Shown one piece after another: positions 46,784 to 57,083 of a DNA stretch of 64,000 bases; within the stretch, counting starts at the first letter, position 1, and each line of letters opens with the position of its first letter. This DNA is from Stomorhina lunata (Eukaryota; Arthropoda; Insecta; Diptera; Rhiniidae). The position numbers and the translations under genes were made by a program. The DNA lies in NCBI GenBank assembly GCA_933228675.1, contig OW121740.1, positions 33,947,792 to 34,011,791 on the forward strand, in the 5' to 3' direction. The notes beneath the pieces are model-generated. The model saw nothing but the letters and a program-made list of their open reading frames with translations, searched no databases and had not been told where the DNA came from.

Positions 46784-47272
46784 TATACCCACCATCAAAA
46801 AGAATGGAGGGTATATTGAGATTGTCATTCCGTTTGTAATTTCCTTAATATTGGCTCAAAAATCAAAAACGATATATATTCTGAATCCTTATGAAATTGT
46901 AAGGCGATTGGGCGCCGTCTGTCTTTCTGTCCGTCTCTCTGTCTGTCCGTATCTCTGTCTGTCTGTTGAAATCACGATAACGCCTAAACGAAAGGAGCTA
47001 GCTCACTGAAACTTAGTAAAACCATTCTTCATCTATGAGAAAATTTTGGTATTGAAACTGGGCAAAATCGGTTAACATTTGACCATAGCTCCTGTATAAC
47101 CTCGCCTACGATAATCGCTTATTTGCTAATAAATAACAAACTATAATAGCTATGATGATTTGGTATATGGAAGTTTTGTATAAGCCCTAGGCAGCACATA
47201 AAATTTCATCAAAAATCTTACGGAAACAGCCAAAATTTTACCTAAAATGCACTTAAATGCCAATAAATCTAA

Positions 47273-47346
<74 letters not shown>

Positions 47347-48417
47347 CAGATATAACCACCAAATTTACCACGAGGAGGTCTTATGTCAATGCCAATCAGT
47401 GTGCAAAATTTTGTTACAATCGGTTACTATTTAACCATGGCTCCCATATAAAAGACTAACGGCAACACAAAAATACAAAAAGAAAAGACGGTTTATGTCC
47501 GTCTTTCCATCAGAGATAAGCGCGATAGCTCCTTAACAACAAGAGCTAGATAGACAAAATTCAGCAAAAGTATTTTCGATATGCTATAGAAATTGTGTGC
47601 TGAAAATGGGTAAAATCGGTTCACATTTAGTTAGAGCTCCCATATAACCCTGCCCCGGGAATCATATTTATGTTGATAAATTGAATAAAATTGTAAAATC
47701 TATGACTACTAAATTTAGAACAGAGAAGTTTTATGCAATTTTCAGTCAGTATGTCAAATTTTATAGGAATCGGTCCATTTTTGACCATAGCTTTCATATA
47801 AAAACCGCTCGCGGTAACCACTAAAATGCCACAAATGCCAGTTTAAAGCTATTAAATTATAAACTATGTCAGCTACGGTCACTAAATTTTGCACAAATAA
47901 ACTTTATATTAATACCAGCCAGTATGTAAAATTTTGTAACAATCGGTCAATATTTGGCTATAGTTCTTGTATATATAACATCCCCTTTTCATATCTACAA
48001 TCAAAAAGATTTGGAGGTACATTCAGTATATTATGAAATTACGAAATTAGATAGCTATCAATCAACGTTAGGTACAGACTTTATACACGGTAGATGTATT
48101 AGGAACTCCTCACAAAATACATATATGAACCTGACGTGCTGCTATCAACATGTTTATGACTTATTAATGTAAAACTATTAATGTAAAACTATATTCGGTT
48201 ATGGAACAGCATTTAGTCCAAGCTAAATACGAGGGAAACCACTTAGATACTTTTAGATGTTGAACTATAGTAACTATACCTCTGCAACCGAATTTAGTCC
48301 AAGTATATTACCAACAATACCACATTTGGTCAACATTTTGAATTAGCTGCACTCTCGTACAACTTGATGGTGGGTATACAAGATTCGGCACAGCCGAATA
48401 TAACACTCTTACTTGTT
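46784..48417 (+). mobile_element. Near-complete DINE-like repeat (copy 8, reference copy)
   Basis: This copy has both ends and no foreign insertion. It starts TATACCCACCATCAAAAAGA, has GGAGGGTATA at about +30, a GTCT/GTCC tract at 46915-46975, AATCACGATAACGCCTAAAC, the TAACCTCGCCTACGATAATC block, an AT microsatellite, internal ~190-bp units (47345-47800), the TCAATATTTGGCTATAGTTC block, TGTTGAACTATAGTAACTAT, and finally TTGATGGTGGGTATACAAGA then TTCGGCACAGCCGAATATAA and CACTCTTACTTGTT. TATACCCACCATCAA at the start is the exact complement of TTGATGGTGGGTATA near the end. There is no ORF of note. The family assignment to DINE-1/mini-me/Helentron rests on this layout. Confidence 0.85.
47277..47345. 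repeat. (AT)n microsatellite inside the DINE-like copy
   Basis: About 34 AT dinucleotides, placed where other copies read AAACTATAACAGATATAACC with no expansion. Confidence 0.95.
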
Positions 48418-49384
48418 GTTATTATTCTTTGTATCGAAGCTCCTTAAAAAGTTGTTGAATTCTTCAAACTCTTCAGAACATTTTAAGGATATGTTAAGAT
48501 TCATATTTAACAAAGAAATAACTTTGGGATACTTTTATCCCAAAGACACAAACCTTAAAGTTGAACACAAATAGTGGGAAGAAAATTAAAAGTTTATTGA
48601 AAATCCAACCAAAATACCTTGGACACTATTGAATCTAAGAAATTAAATTGAAATAGTAAGAAAAACTATGAGAAAGGAGCTATAAGAAATGCAGATAGTA
48701 CTGACATTTATACTTATCAACAAGAAATTTTATAATGAAAATACCTACCTATTGTATTCATAAATTCCCTTACTTTATTGCTAGGAACAATCACATCAAA
48801 TTAAATTCGAAAAATAAAAGAAAAGAAAATCAAATAAAGAAAATTGTGCAATAACAATTGTATTCAACTCCTACTATTTAACTAAGTACAGGCACTGAAT
48901 ATACATATATTGTAGTTTGCCACTTCAAAAAGTATTTCTGTGCAATAAAAAGAATGAACAAAATTGTTGAAAATATTTGAATGCAATCAAATTGCATTTG
49001 TTTCAAATAACTACGATGTAATGTAAAATGGTTGGAGAAAGTCTAACCTTCAGGCATGAAACAGCCAAACGACTAAACAAAACGGCAAGCAAGCAACCAA
49101 CCATTCATTCATTTATTCATCCATCCCATCGCATTCAGCAAACATTTAAGGCAACAAAAAGTTTTTTTTTTATTTTTCAGAGACAGAGATGACTTTGCTT
49201 GGTAGCCAAAAGGACCAAGGCTATGGGTATTGCTATAGTTAAACATAAAAAGGACTATTACTCACACAAACACACTTTAACTAATACAAATAAAATTCAT
49301 GACAATTTGTACAGTATTTATAATCAAATCAAAGTTCCTCGTTTTTCTTATTTTTCTCAACATTTTTTTCATTTTCCCTTTTTT
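48418..49384. other. AT-rich intergenic sequence
   Basis: No gene or repeat supported. CAAACGACTAAACAAAACGGC-like low-complexity sequence precedes the next DINE-like copy. Confidence 0.45.
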
Positions 49385-50385
49385 TATACCGACCATCAAA
49401 AAGAATGAGGGTATATTGAGATTGTCATTCCATTTGTAATATCATTAATATTGGCTCTAAAAGCAAAATTGATATATATGTCTGTCTCTGTCTATGTTTA
49501 TGTCTATGTCTATGACTATGTCTATGTCTATGTCTATGTCTATGTCTATGTCTATGTCTATGTCTATGTCTATGTCTATGTCTATGTCTATGTCTATGTC
49601 TATGTCTATGTCTATGTCTATGTCTATGTCTATGTCTATGTCTATGTCTATGTCTATGTCTATGTCTATGTCTATGTCTATGTCTATGTCTATGTCTATG
49701 TCTATGTCTATGTCTATGTCTATGTCTATGTCTATGTCTATGTCTATGTCTATGTCTATGTCTATGTCTATGTCTATGTCTATGTCTATGTCTATGTCTA
49801 TGTCTATGTCTATGTCTATGTCTATGTCTATGTCTATGTCTATGTCTATGTCTATGTCTATGTCTATGTCTATGTCTATGTCTATGTCTATGTCTATGTC
49901 TATGTCTATGTCTATGTCTATGTCTATGTCTATGTCTATGTCTATGTCTATGTCTATGTCTATGTCTATGTCTATGTCTATGTCTATGTCTATGTCTATG
50001 TCTATGTCTATGTCTATGTCTATGTCTATGTCTATGTCTATGTCTATGTCTATGTCTATGTCTATGTCTATGTCTATGTCTATGTCTATGTCTATGTCTA
50101 TGTCTATGTCTATGTCTATGTCTATGTCTATGTCTATGTCTATGTCTATATCTATGTCCATGGATATGTCTGTATCTGTATGTCTCTGTCTGTCTCTGTC
50201 TGTCTCTGTCTATCTCTGTCTGTCTCTATCCGTCTCTGTCTGTCTATCTAGGTTTTCGAACTTGGTCCACAGTTTGAATAAGCTACACTCCCATAGATAT
50301 GTGAGATATGTTTCTAAATTTAACACAATTTGATGGTGGGTATATAAGATTCGTCACAGCCGAATAAAACACTTTTACTTGTTTA
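49385..50385 (+). mobile_element. DINE-like repeat copy 9, interior replaced by a hexanucleotide array
   Basis: The 5' end (TATACCGACCATCAAAAAGA, ATATTGAGATTGTCATTCCA) and 3' end (ACAATTTGATGGTGGGTATA, TAAGATTCGTCACAGCCGAA, TTTTACTTGTTT) are both present. All internal blocks between the GTCT tract and the last ~130 bp are absent. The terminal hairpin has one changed base (TTCGTC instead of TTCGGC). Confidence 0.85.
49481..50252 (+). repeat. (TCTATG)n array, about 105 pure units, with TCTG-rich edges
   Basis: Pure TCTATG hexamers run from about 49521 to 50146, with TCTGTCTCTGTC-type sequence at both edges. The edges show growth from the element's GTCT tract. With a 6-bp unit and no stops, the array creates 230-280-codon frames (Met-Ser, Val-Tyr and, on the other strand, Asp-Ile dipeptide repeats) that are not genes. 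Confidence 0.97.
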
Positions 50386-51354
50386 GTTTGAAACTGATTG
50401 TACATCAACTGTAACCCCGGAATAAACAATGCAACAATTTTATAGCAAATTTGATTAACAAATAAAAAAAAATAAGTTAGAGAAATAAATAGAAAATTTA
50501 GATATTTTAGACAATAAAAATAAAATACAAAGACAACAACAGCAACATGACAATAGAATGTTAATAAAATGAAATAAATACAAATAGAAATAGAAGAAAT
50601 AAACGAACAAACGACTAAAAGTAAAGGACTTTAGAGATTGATGGACATTTAATGGTTGATAGGAAAAGATAAAGTATGAATTGAAAAGCTCTGAGGGGTT
50701 GGCGGGCAAAGGAAGACAGACTTTTTCAATAAAATTTGCTTTTTTTGTGAATTTGCATAAATAACACTTAAATGCTGCAATAAATGCATTCAATTGTAAG
50801 TAATAAATTCTATGATTTTAAATTTGATTTTTTCTTTATACAACTTTATGAAGTCTTCCTTATCTTAATAAGAATCCGAGCAATAAATTAAGAAAAATTT
50901 AAATTTAATTTATTAGCAATTTGATTTGATTATAATGTTTTCAGCAATTGCATAAATAAGTAGTTTATAAGATAAATCTTAAGTAAATGCATAACAATTT
51001 TAAGAAAATTGTTTAATATTTATGAACTCAAAATTTAGCAATAAATATCATTTATAGTTAATTTTTATCAATAAAAGAGATGCACAATTCTTCTTGGATA
51101 AAAGTTGCACCTAAATTGAGTTATTGTTCAGAAAGAAGTTTTTTCTAGTACTTGTAGGATATATTAAGTCATGACACAATGAAGCAAAATCGTAGCATTC
51201 CAGAAAAAATCAATATTGTTTAAATTGTCGTTTTAACGTGTGGTGGTAAAGCTTTTATTATATGAACTACTTAATAATATTTTAAATATCAGATTGGAAA
51301 ATTACGAAAGAAAATATATTCAGGCAACTTTTATTAATCTCACAGAATAAAAAC
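50386..51354. other. AT-rich intergenic sequence
   Basis: Nothing supported. The 112-codon minus frame at 50455-50793 is Phe/Leu/Cys-rich from translating A-rich DNA and shows no domain. Confidence 0.4.
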
Positions 51355-51355
51355 T

Positions 51356-52092
51356 CTATTGAAAAAATTTTTTTATTGAAAATTTTTCTATAGAAAAATT
51401 TTTTTATCGAAAATTTTTCTATAGAAAAATTTTTTTATCGAAAATTTTTCTATAGAAAAATTTTTTTATCGAAAATTTTTCTATAGAAAAATTTTTTTAT
51501 CGAAAATTTTTCTATAGAAAAGTTTTTTTATCGAAAATTTTTCTATAGAAAAATTTTTTTATTGAAAATTTTTCTATAGAAAAATTTTTTTATCGAAAAT
51601 TTTTCTATAGAAAAATTTTTTTATCGAAAATTTTTCTATAGAAAAATTTTTTTTATCGAAAATTTTTCTATAGAAAAATTTTTTTATCGAAAATTTTTCT
51701 ATAGAAAAATTTTTTTCTCGAAAATTTTTCTATAGAAAAATTTTTTTATCGAAAATTTTTATATAGAAAAATTTTTTATCGAAAATTTTTCTGTAGAAAA
51801 ATTTTTTATCGAAAATTTTTCTATAGAAAAATTTTTTATCGAAAATTTTTCTGTAGAAAAATTTTTTATCGAAAATTTTTCTATAGAAAAATTTTTTTAT
51901 CGAAAATTTTTTTATAGAAACATTTTTGTATTGAAAATTTTTCTATAGAAAAATTTTTTTATCGAAAATTTTTCTATAGAAAAATTTTTTTATCGAAAAT
52001 TTTTTTATCGAAAATTTTTCTATGGAAAAATTTTTTTATTGAAAATTTTTATATAGAAAAATTTTTTAATCGAAAATTTTTTTTATAAAAAA
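51356..52092. repeat. 31-bp palindromic minisatellite, about 24 units
   Basis: The unit is AAAATTTTTCTA plus its complement (24-bp perfect palindrome) and TTTATCG. The palindrome is the same as in the 35.2-kb array, with a different spacer (TTTATCG instead of CGGTAC). Units vary mildly (TTGA for TCGA, CTGTAG for CTATAG). Confidence 0.95.
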
Positions 52093-52242
52093 ATGTTTGT
52101 ATTGATATTTAAGCATAAGTATTAATATACATAAAAAATTATTTACACATTCTTCAAAATTTTCTCAATAAGACAATACTCAAACCAATCCATATGTGAT
52201 CAATATTTGAATCCTTCATAACTTAATTAATAACCTGATTAT

Positions 52243-53429
52243 TATAACAGTTATTTCCGGGGTAGGTCAGCTTTGCCAGGATCAAAGTAGATTTATTCCA
52301 GTTCCAACAAGAATAATTAAAAAAAAGCAGATTCAATGTATAATTTTATTTATTTAAATTTTAAATATATTGTCCAAAGGATAACAATTTTTCTTATTCT
52401 TAAATAATAGAAAAAAAAAGGATAACACCTTTAGTGTATTCAGTCAGAAAATTTTTACACCAGAGCGACGTAGATTACCCGTAACCGTGTGTTTCGTGAG
52501 GCGGTTAAATCCAGAAGACCTCCTCTAGGTTCAAGTTTGCCCTTTTTGTGTAAAGTATTTGAGGGTGTTAGTGTGATTAGTACCACTACTAGTGCCTGGG
52601 CCCTATGAATGTATCTCGTCCAGTAGGGACCCTGTGCGCTACAACTAGTGTCTGGGCCCTAAGAATGTATCTCGTCCTGTAGAGACCCTGTACACTAGTA
52701 CACTGAGTTGGATTTGTCTGTCGTCGTGACCGGCTGTCAGCACACATTTGTACTGGCTGTCCGATCACTAAGACCGATCAAGTCCAACTGAATTTGTATT
52801 AGAATTCATCACTACCAATAATTTGTAACGGCGTAGTTGTGCACAAAAAATAGAGATATGGAGAGTCACCCACACTTAAAAGATATTTTAGAAGAGTATT
52901 GGTGATAATACTGAGACGTAAAATTAGAGTGTGATGGTTTCACTTAGAGATTTGGAGACTAGGAGAACGAGAACTTGAGTAATTTAGTTTTAATAGTAGT
53001 GGTAGTTAAACTGAGACACGTAGTGGTGAAATTTAATAAAAAGGGTAGTAGTGATAAACTGAAGCAGAGCATTTGAAGAGTGGTGACTTCACTTCGAGAG
53101 AGAGAAAGAATGAGACCAAAGTTAAAAAAAGAGAGTTTTACACGTAGTGGTGAAAACAAAGACAACGAACTTGAGCGCGAGTAACTTGATGGTGGTAAGA
53201 ACCTGCTCTATACTTGTGCTCTTTCTAGCTGAGAGTTCTGAATACACTAAAATAATAATGATAGTAAAATTAGTAATAGTAATACAAAGTAATAAAAATA
53301 CGCTTTTTAACTTAACCTAAATATACTCAAATAATCGAATAAAAATAAAGTAAAAATATAGGTAAATATATACAAGATTAAATTAATAATATAATGAAAT
53401 TATATTATGTAACGAAACGCTTCGTTACA
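52243..53429 (-). repeat. 3' LTR (left copy), 1,187 bp
   Basis: In element orientation it starts TGTAACGAAGCG and ends AACTGTTATA. Reading it against 58165-59352 I found one difference, an A-run one base shorter near 52320. Two direct 56-bp units (starting CTAGTGCCTGGGCCCTA at 52589 and CTAGTGTCTGGGCCCTA at 52645) lie inside. A 68-codon frame (52959-53165) repeats in both LTRs and is not a gene. Confidence 0.93.
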
Positions 53430-53443
53430 TCTCCCTCCTGGTT
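53430..53443 (-). promoter_or_regulatory. Polypurine tract next to the 3' LTR
   Basis: On the minus strand, AACCAGGAGGGAGA directly precedes the LTR start TGTAAC. This is the expected place and composition for plus-strand priming. Confidence 0.8.
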
Positions 53444-53465
53444 TATTTTATTTTCCTTTTTTTTT

Positions 53466-53878
53466 TTAGAGAACTGCTACGTCACTTCTGGGCTTTGGAA
53501 AAACGAATTTTTCATCCCCATGGATAATACACACATCGAGAGACTTGTATATGTAGACTTCAACAGTAAATAATTTGGTTGCTATCTTGAATCGGGTTCG
53601 TTTTCCTGGACCAATGGGTTTGATGTAGGCAAGCACACCGGGAAGCCACAAATTGGAAAAATGGCCTTCATCTTCGTCCTTATCAATTCCTAGTTCTCTA
53701 ACCAACCGTGCTAAAACATCTGACTTTTTGAGCTGCTTGCGGGCTGATGTTGACTGTACAAATTTGGAAGTTGAACTACGGATTGAATCTCAACAATTCT
53801 TCTTCGTTTCTGATCTTCCCGAACCATTGCTTCTCTGAACCGCTGGTAGCTACGTTGGAACTTGATTTCGTCAGTCAT
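53466..53878 (-). pseudogene. Third ORF of the retrotransposon, downstream of pol, in two frames
   Basis: An ATG at 53878 opens a frame encoding a basic, Gln/Arg-rich segment (REDQKRRRIVEIQ) that hits a stop near 53717. The other frame, open to 53466, carries KKSDVLARLVRELGIDKDED, HFSNLWLPGVLAYI and KFVFPKPRSD. The two frames meet at a run of five A's (53725-53729 on the plus strand read as T's), so a single-base slip or indel separates them. The position after pol is where env lies in errantiviruses, but no signal peptide, membrane segment or cleavage site is visible. I do not recognise the product. Confidence 0.5.
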
Positions 53879-53921
53879 CTGGCACTCCTGTGAAAATATG
53901 AAAATTAGCGAAAAATATATC

Positions 53922-56900
53922 TTACTCGTAGTATGGCTTCAAGTCTTTGATATGGCCGGTTCCTCGGTTTTTCTTCTTATCTAAGTCAACAAGGCGTACT
54001 ATTACCGGGGAAATATATTCACCGACAATAAAAGGTCCCTCAAATTTAGGAGCAAGCTTAGCGGCGAAAAACTCTACTGCCTTTGATAAAACACGGTTCT
54101 TTACCAATACCAAATCACCTTTTCGGGGAGACCAATCACGCCGTCTCAGATTATAATGTTTTGCTTGGTTATTTGAAGCACGTTGTAAATTTTCATGTAC
54201 CAGTTTGAAAATTTCTTGTAAATTCGAGTGCCTTTCTTCTGGTGTAGTTTCTCCTTCGATTACTTCAGATTCAGTTCTCTCATTGAACACAGTGTTTGGG
54301 AGTCGTAACTCTCTGCCTTGTGTTAGATACGCTGGGCTAAACTTGGTGGAGCTCTGTTTACTAGAATTGAGAGCTAGTGATAGTTCAGGGAGATTTTCGT
54401 CCCACTTACGTTGATTGTTTTCGGTGAATTGTGCAATCATAGTTTTTACGATTCGGTTAGCCCTTTCCGTTGGGTTCTCATGTGGAGAGTAGGGAGCGGT
54501 AAATTGTTGTTTAACACCAAGGGACTGAAAATATTTTTGACATTCACGGCTCGTAAATTGAGTTCCGTTGTCCGTCAGTAGTATATACGGGGTACCAAAA
54601 CGTGCTAAAATTCTTTCACGGAATGATTTTATAAACGACTTTGTTGTAGCCTGTCGGGCAGCTATAAATTCCGTCCATTTACTAAATTTATCGTGAAATA
54701 CAATAAGAGTACTATTCCCATGGATTGATCGTGGGAGTGGGCCAACAAAATCAGCACATACGGTGTGCCATGGCTGAGAAACTTGGGAAGTATACATCTT
54801 TCCTGCTGGTAATTGTTGTTGTGGTTTGTATCTTTGACACAATTCGCATTTACGTACGTATTTGGCAATGTCGCGAAACAAACCGGGCCAGTAATACAAT
54901 TTTGTCACTCTTGAAGTAGTTTTATTGATGCCTAGATGACCCGCAGTTACATCATCATGGCATTCTCTGAGGACGCGACATCTATCAGATTTGGGTACTA
55001 CCAATTTCCACGGAACTGGATCCTGGTCGTTATAAGCACTCGAATCATATATATGCCGCCGAAGATTTCCGTTGTCGTCGATTTGATAATCTGGCAGTTG
55101 CTCTGGGTCGGATTGAACCATTTTCAGTTTTTGTAGATACCATTTGTCGTCTGTCTCGTCACTCTTTATCATCATTTGTAAAGCTGCTGCTGAGGTACTT
55201 GGCTGCTCTAATGGATACCTTGAAAGTGAATCCGCTATTACATTCAACTTGCCCTTGCGATATCGTATCTCATAATCAAACTGCATCATTTCAAGAGCCC
55301 AACGAGCTATTCTTCCTGAGGGTGATTGAATGGAGTTGAGCCATTTAAGAGATTGGTGGTCTGTGACAATGATAAAGTGGTAACCCTCGAGGTAGTGCCT
55401 CATTTTGCGGATTCCCCAGATTATGGCGAGGCACTCTTTTTCGGTGACGGTGTAATTTTTCTCGGGACCAGAAAGAGTACGGCTGGCATAGGCGATAACT
55501 TTTTCTCCATCATCGAATTCCTGAGTTAGGACGACACCAAGACCAACATCACTCGCGTCGGTTTGTAGAATAAAAGAACGGCTGAAGTCGGGACATGTGA
55601 GGGCGGGTGCTTCTACCAGCTGCTTCTTAATTTCCTCGAAAGCCTGATCTTGTCTTCTACCCCATTCCCATTTCTTGTTTTTCTTTAGCAGTTCATTCAA
55701 TGGACTCGAAATTGTTGAGAAGTTTGGTATAAATCTGCGATACCAAGCTGCTGTGTTTAGAAACGATCTGAGTTCTTTTAGGGTTTTCGGTTCTGGTAGA
55801 GCTACGACAGCATTCACCTTTTCTGGGTCTGTGTGGATGCCTGCCTCGCTAACAATGTGCCCCAGATATCGGATTTTCCTCTGTGCGAAACTGCATTTGT
55901 CTACATTTATGCGAAGTTTTGATTCAACAAGTCGATCAAAAACTGTTCTGAGATTTTCCAAATGCTCATCCAGTGTTTTCCCAAGAACCACGATGTCGTC
56001 TAGATATGCGAACGCAAATTCATCCAACTCGGGGCCAATGACAGTGTCGAGAGCTCGTTGGAACGTAGCAGGGGCCGAATGCAGACCAAAAGGCATCACA
56101 CACCATTGGAATAACCCCCTTCCAGGAACTGTAAAGGCAGTGAATTGCTTACTGTCAGGCGCTATTGGTATTTGCCAATACCCATTGCGTAGATCGATCG
56201 TGCTGAAGAATTTGCTGTTTCTAAGCTTCTCCAATATCGCATTTATTTGGGGTATAGGATATGCATCACGTATTGAGTTCTCATTTATTTGTCGATAGTC
56301 CACACAAAGACGCCACTCATTATTTTTCTTCCGGGCCAACACAATTGGGGAGCTATATGGACTTTTCGATGGTTCAATACGCCCTTCCTGAATTAGTTCA
56401 TCAATCTGGTCATCTATTACCTGCTGCATGGTGGGATTACGAGGGTAATAACGTTGACGCAAGGGCCTATTATGTTTCATACAAATAACGTGTTCTGTGA
56501 CATTGGAATGTCCTTGAATGGATTCAAATCGGGGAAGTTGAATTTCTAAAAAAGATTGAACTTGTTGTTTTACGCTCTCATCCTCCTTCGCATCTTCCGG
56601 TGGATTGGCCTGTAAGGAACTAATTTGAGCCATATTAGTTTTAGACATACCAGTAGGACAGGTGTTCCGTGGAACTATTCGAAGTTCAGTGCCAGTCTGC
56701 TGAAAGAAATTCATTCCTATGATTATAGGGTCGATACTGCTACTTAAAACCAGAAAGTTGTGCCTGTATACTACTCCATTTAATACAAACCAGATGTTGA
56801 CTGAACCCTGAACGGAAACCTGTGATTGATCGGCCAGAACTAATTTGCAGAAATCGGGAGGAGTCACGGGAATTTTGAGACCTTGAACAACACTCAAATT

Positions 56901-57083
56901 AATACAAGAATGGGTAGCACCAGTATCCACAACTGCATGAATTTTTCGATTTTTAATCGTAAGCCAGGTACGTAAGCGATAGTCGTCATTAATACCGAGT
57001 ACAATCGGAAAAGATTTTCTATTTAGAGATCCGCCCCTCCTTCTCTCAGTGACGGATCTCCTTGAGCGTTTTCCGATCCACGT
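53922..57083 (-). CDS. pol: Pol polyprotein: protease, reverse transcriptase, RNase H, integrase
   Basis: The open frame runs from just after a stop at 57084 to TAA at 53922 (about 1,053 codons) with no internal stop. Numbering from the GTG at 56930: protease DTGA at 2-5; RT blocks RLCVDYRQIN near 207, ENSIRDAYPIPQI, FSTIDLRNGYWQIP near 242 and catalytic AYLDDIV at 308-314; RNase H QTDASDVGLG near 456, a Glu near 499 and VTDHQSLKW near 522; integrase zinc finger H658/H665/C695/C698, then the DDE core with D727, D787 (LLTDNGTQF) and E822, a 34-residue D-E spacing. A GPF/Y-type segment (KFEGPFIVG) lies near 962. The frame is -1 relative to gag with a ~60-nt overlap, so a Gag-Pol fusion by -1 frameshifting is likely; GGAAAAC at 57068-57074 is a possible though not classical slip site. 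It appears intact. Confidence 0.93.
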   Translation of the reverse strand, partial: TWIGKRSRRSVTERRRGGSLNRKSFPIVLGINDDYRLRTWLTIKNRKIHAVVDTGATHSCINLSVVQGLKIPVTPPDFCKLVLADQSQVSVQGSVNIWFVLNGVVYRHNFLVLSSSIDPIIIGMNFFQQTGTELRIVPRNTCPTGMSKTNMAQISSLQANPPEDAKEDESVKQQVQSFLEIQLPRFESIQGHSNVTEHVICMKHNRPLRQRYYPRNPTMQQVIDDQIDELIQEGRIEPSKSPYSSPIVLARKKNNEWRLCVDYRQINENSIRDAYPIPQINAILEKLRNSKFFSTIDLRNGYWQIPIAPDSKQFTAFTVPGRGLFQWCVMPFGLHSAPATFQRALDTVIGPELDEFAFAYLDDIVVLGKTLDEHLENLRTVFDRLVESKLRINVDKCSFAQRKIRYLGHIVSEAGIHTDPEKVNAVVALPEPKTLKELRSFLNTAAWYRRFIPNFSTISSPLNELLKKNKKWEWGRRQDQAFEEIKKQLVEAPALTCPDFSRSFILQTDASDVGLGVVLTQEFDDGEKVIAYASRTLSGPEKNYTVTEKECLAIIWGIRKMRHYLEGYHFIIVTDHQSLKWLNSIQSPSGRIARWALEMMQFDYEIRYRKGKLNVIADSLSRYPLEQPSTSAAALQMMIKSDETDDKWYLQKLKMVQSDPEQLPDYQIDDNGNLRRHIYDSSAYNDQDPVPWKLVVPKSDRCRVLRECHDDVTAGHLGINKTTSRVTKLYYWPGLFRDIAKYVRKCELCQRYKPQQQLPAGKMYTSQVSQPWHTVCADFVGPLPRSIHGNSTLIVFHDKFSKWTEFIAARQATTKSFIKSFRERILARFGTPYILLTDNGTQFTSRECQKYFQSLGVKQQFTAPYSPHENPTERANRIVKTMIAQFTENNQRKWDENLPELSLALNSSKQSSTKFSPAYLTQGRELRLPNTVFNERTESEVIEGETTPEERHSNLQEIFKLVHENLQRASNNQAKHYNLRRRDWSPRKGDLVLVKNRVLSKAVEFFAAKLAPKFEGPFIVGEYISPVIVRLVDLDKKKNRGTGHIKDLKPYYE

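Noticed and set aside
47150..47459. Two opposing 70-73-codon Tyr-Ile repeat frames
   Set aside because: Produced by the (AT)n microsatellite in the DINE-like copy.
49451..50333. Frames of 234-279 codons (Met-Ser, Val-Tyr, Asp-Ile repeats)
   Set aside because: By-products of the (TCTATG)n array, open on both strands.
52959..53165. 68-codon frame duplicated at 58882-59088
   Set aside because: Lies inside both LTRs, is Ser/Leu/Thr-rich without domain, and is duplicated only because the LTR is.
53466..53878. Calling the third ORF an envelope gene
   Set aside because: No signal peptide, transmembrane segment or cleavage motif, and far too short.
55675..56298. 207-codon plus-strand frame
   Set aside because: Antisense shadow of the reverse-transcriptase region of pol.
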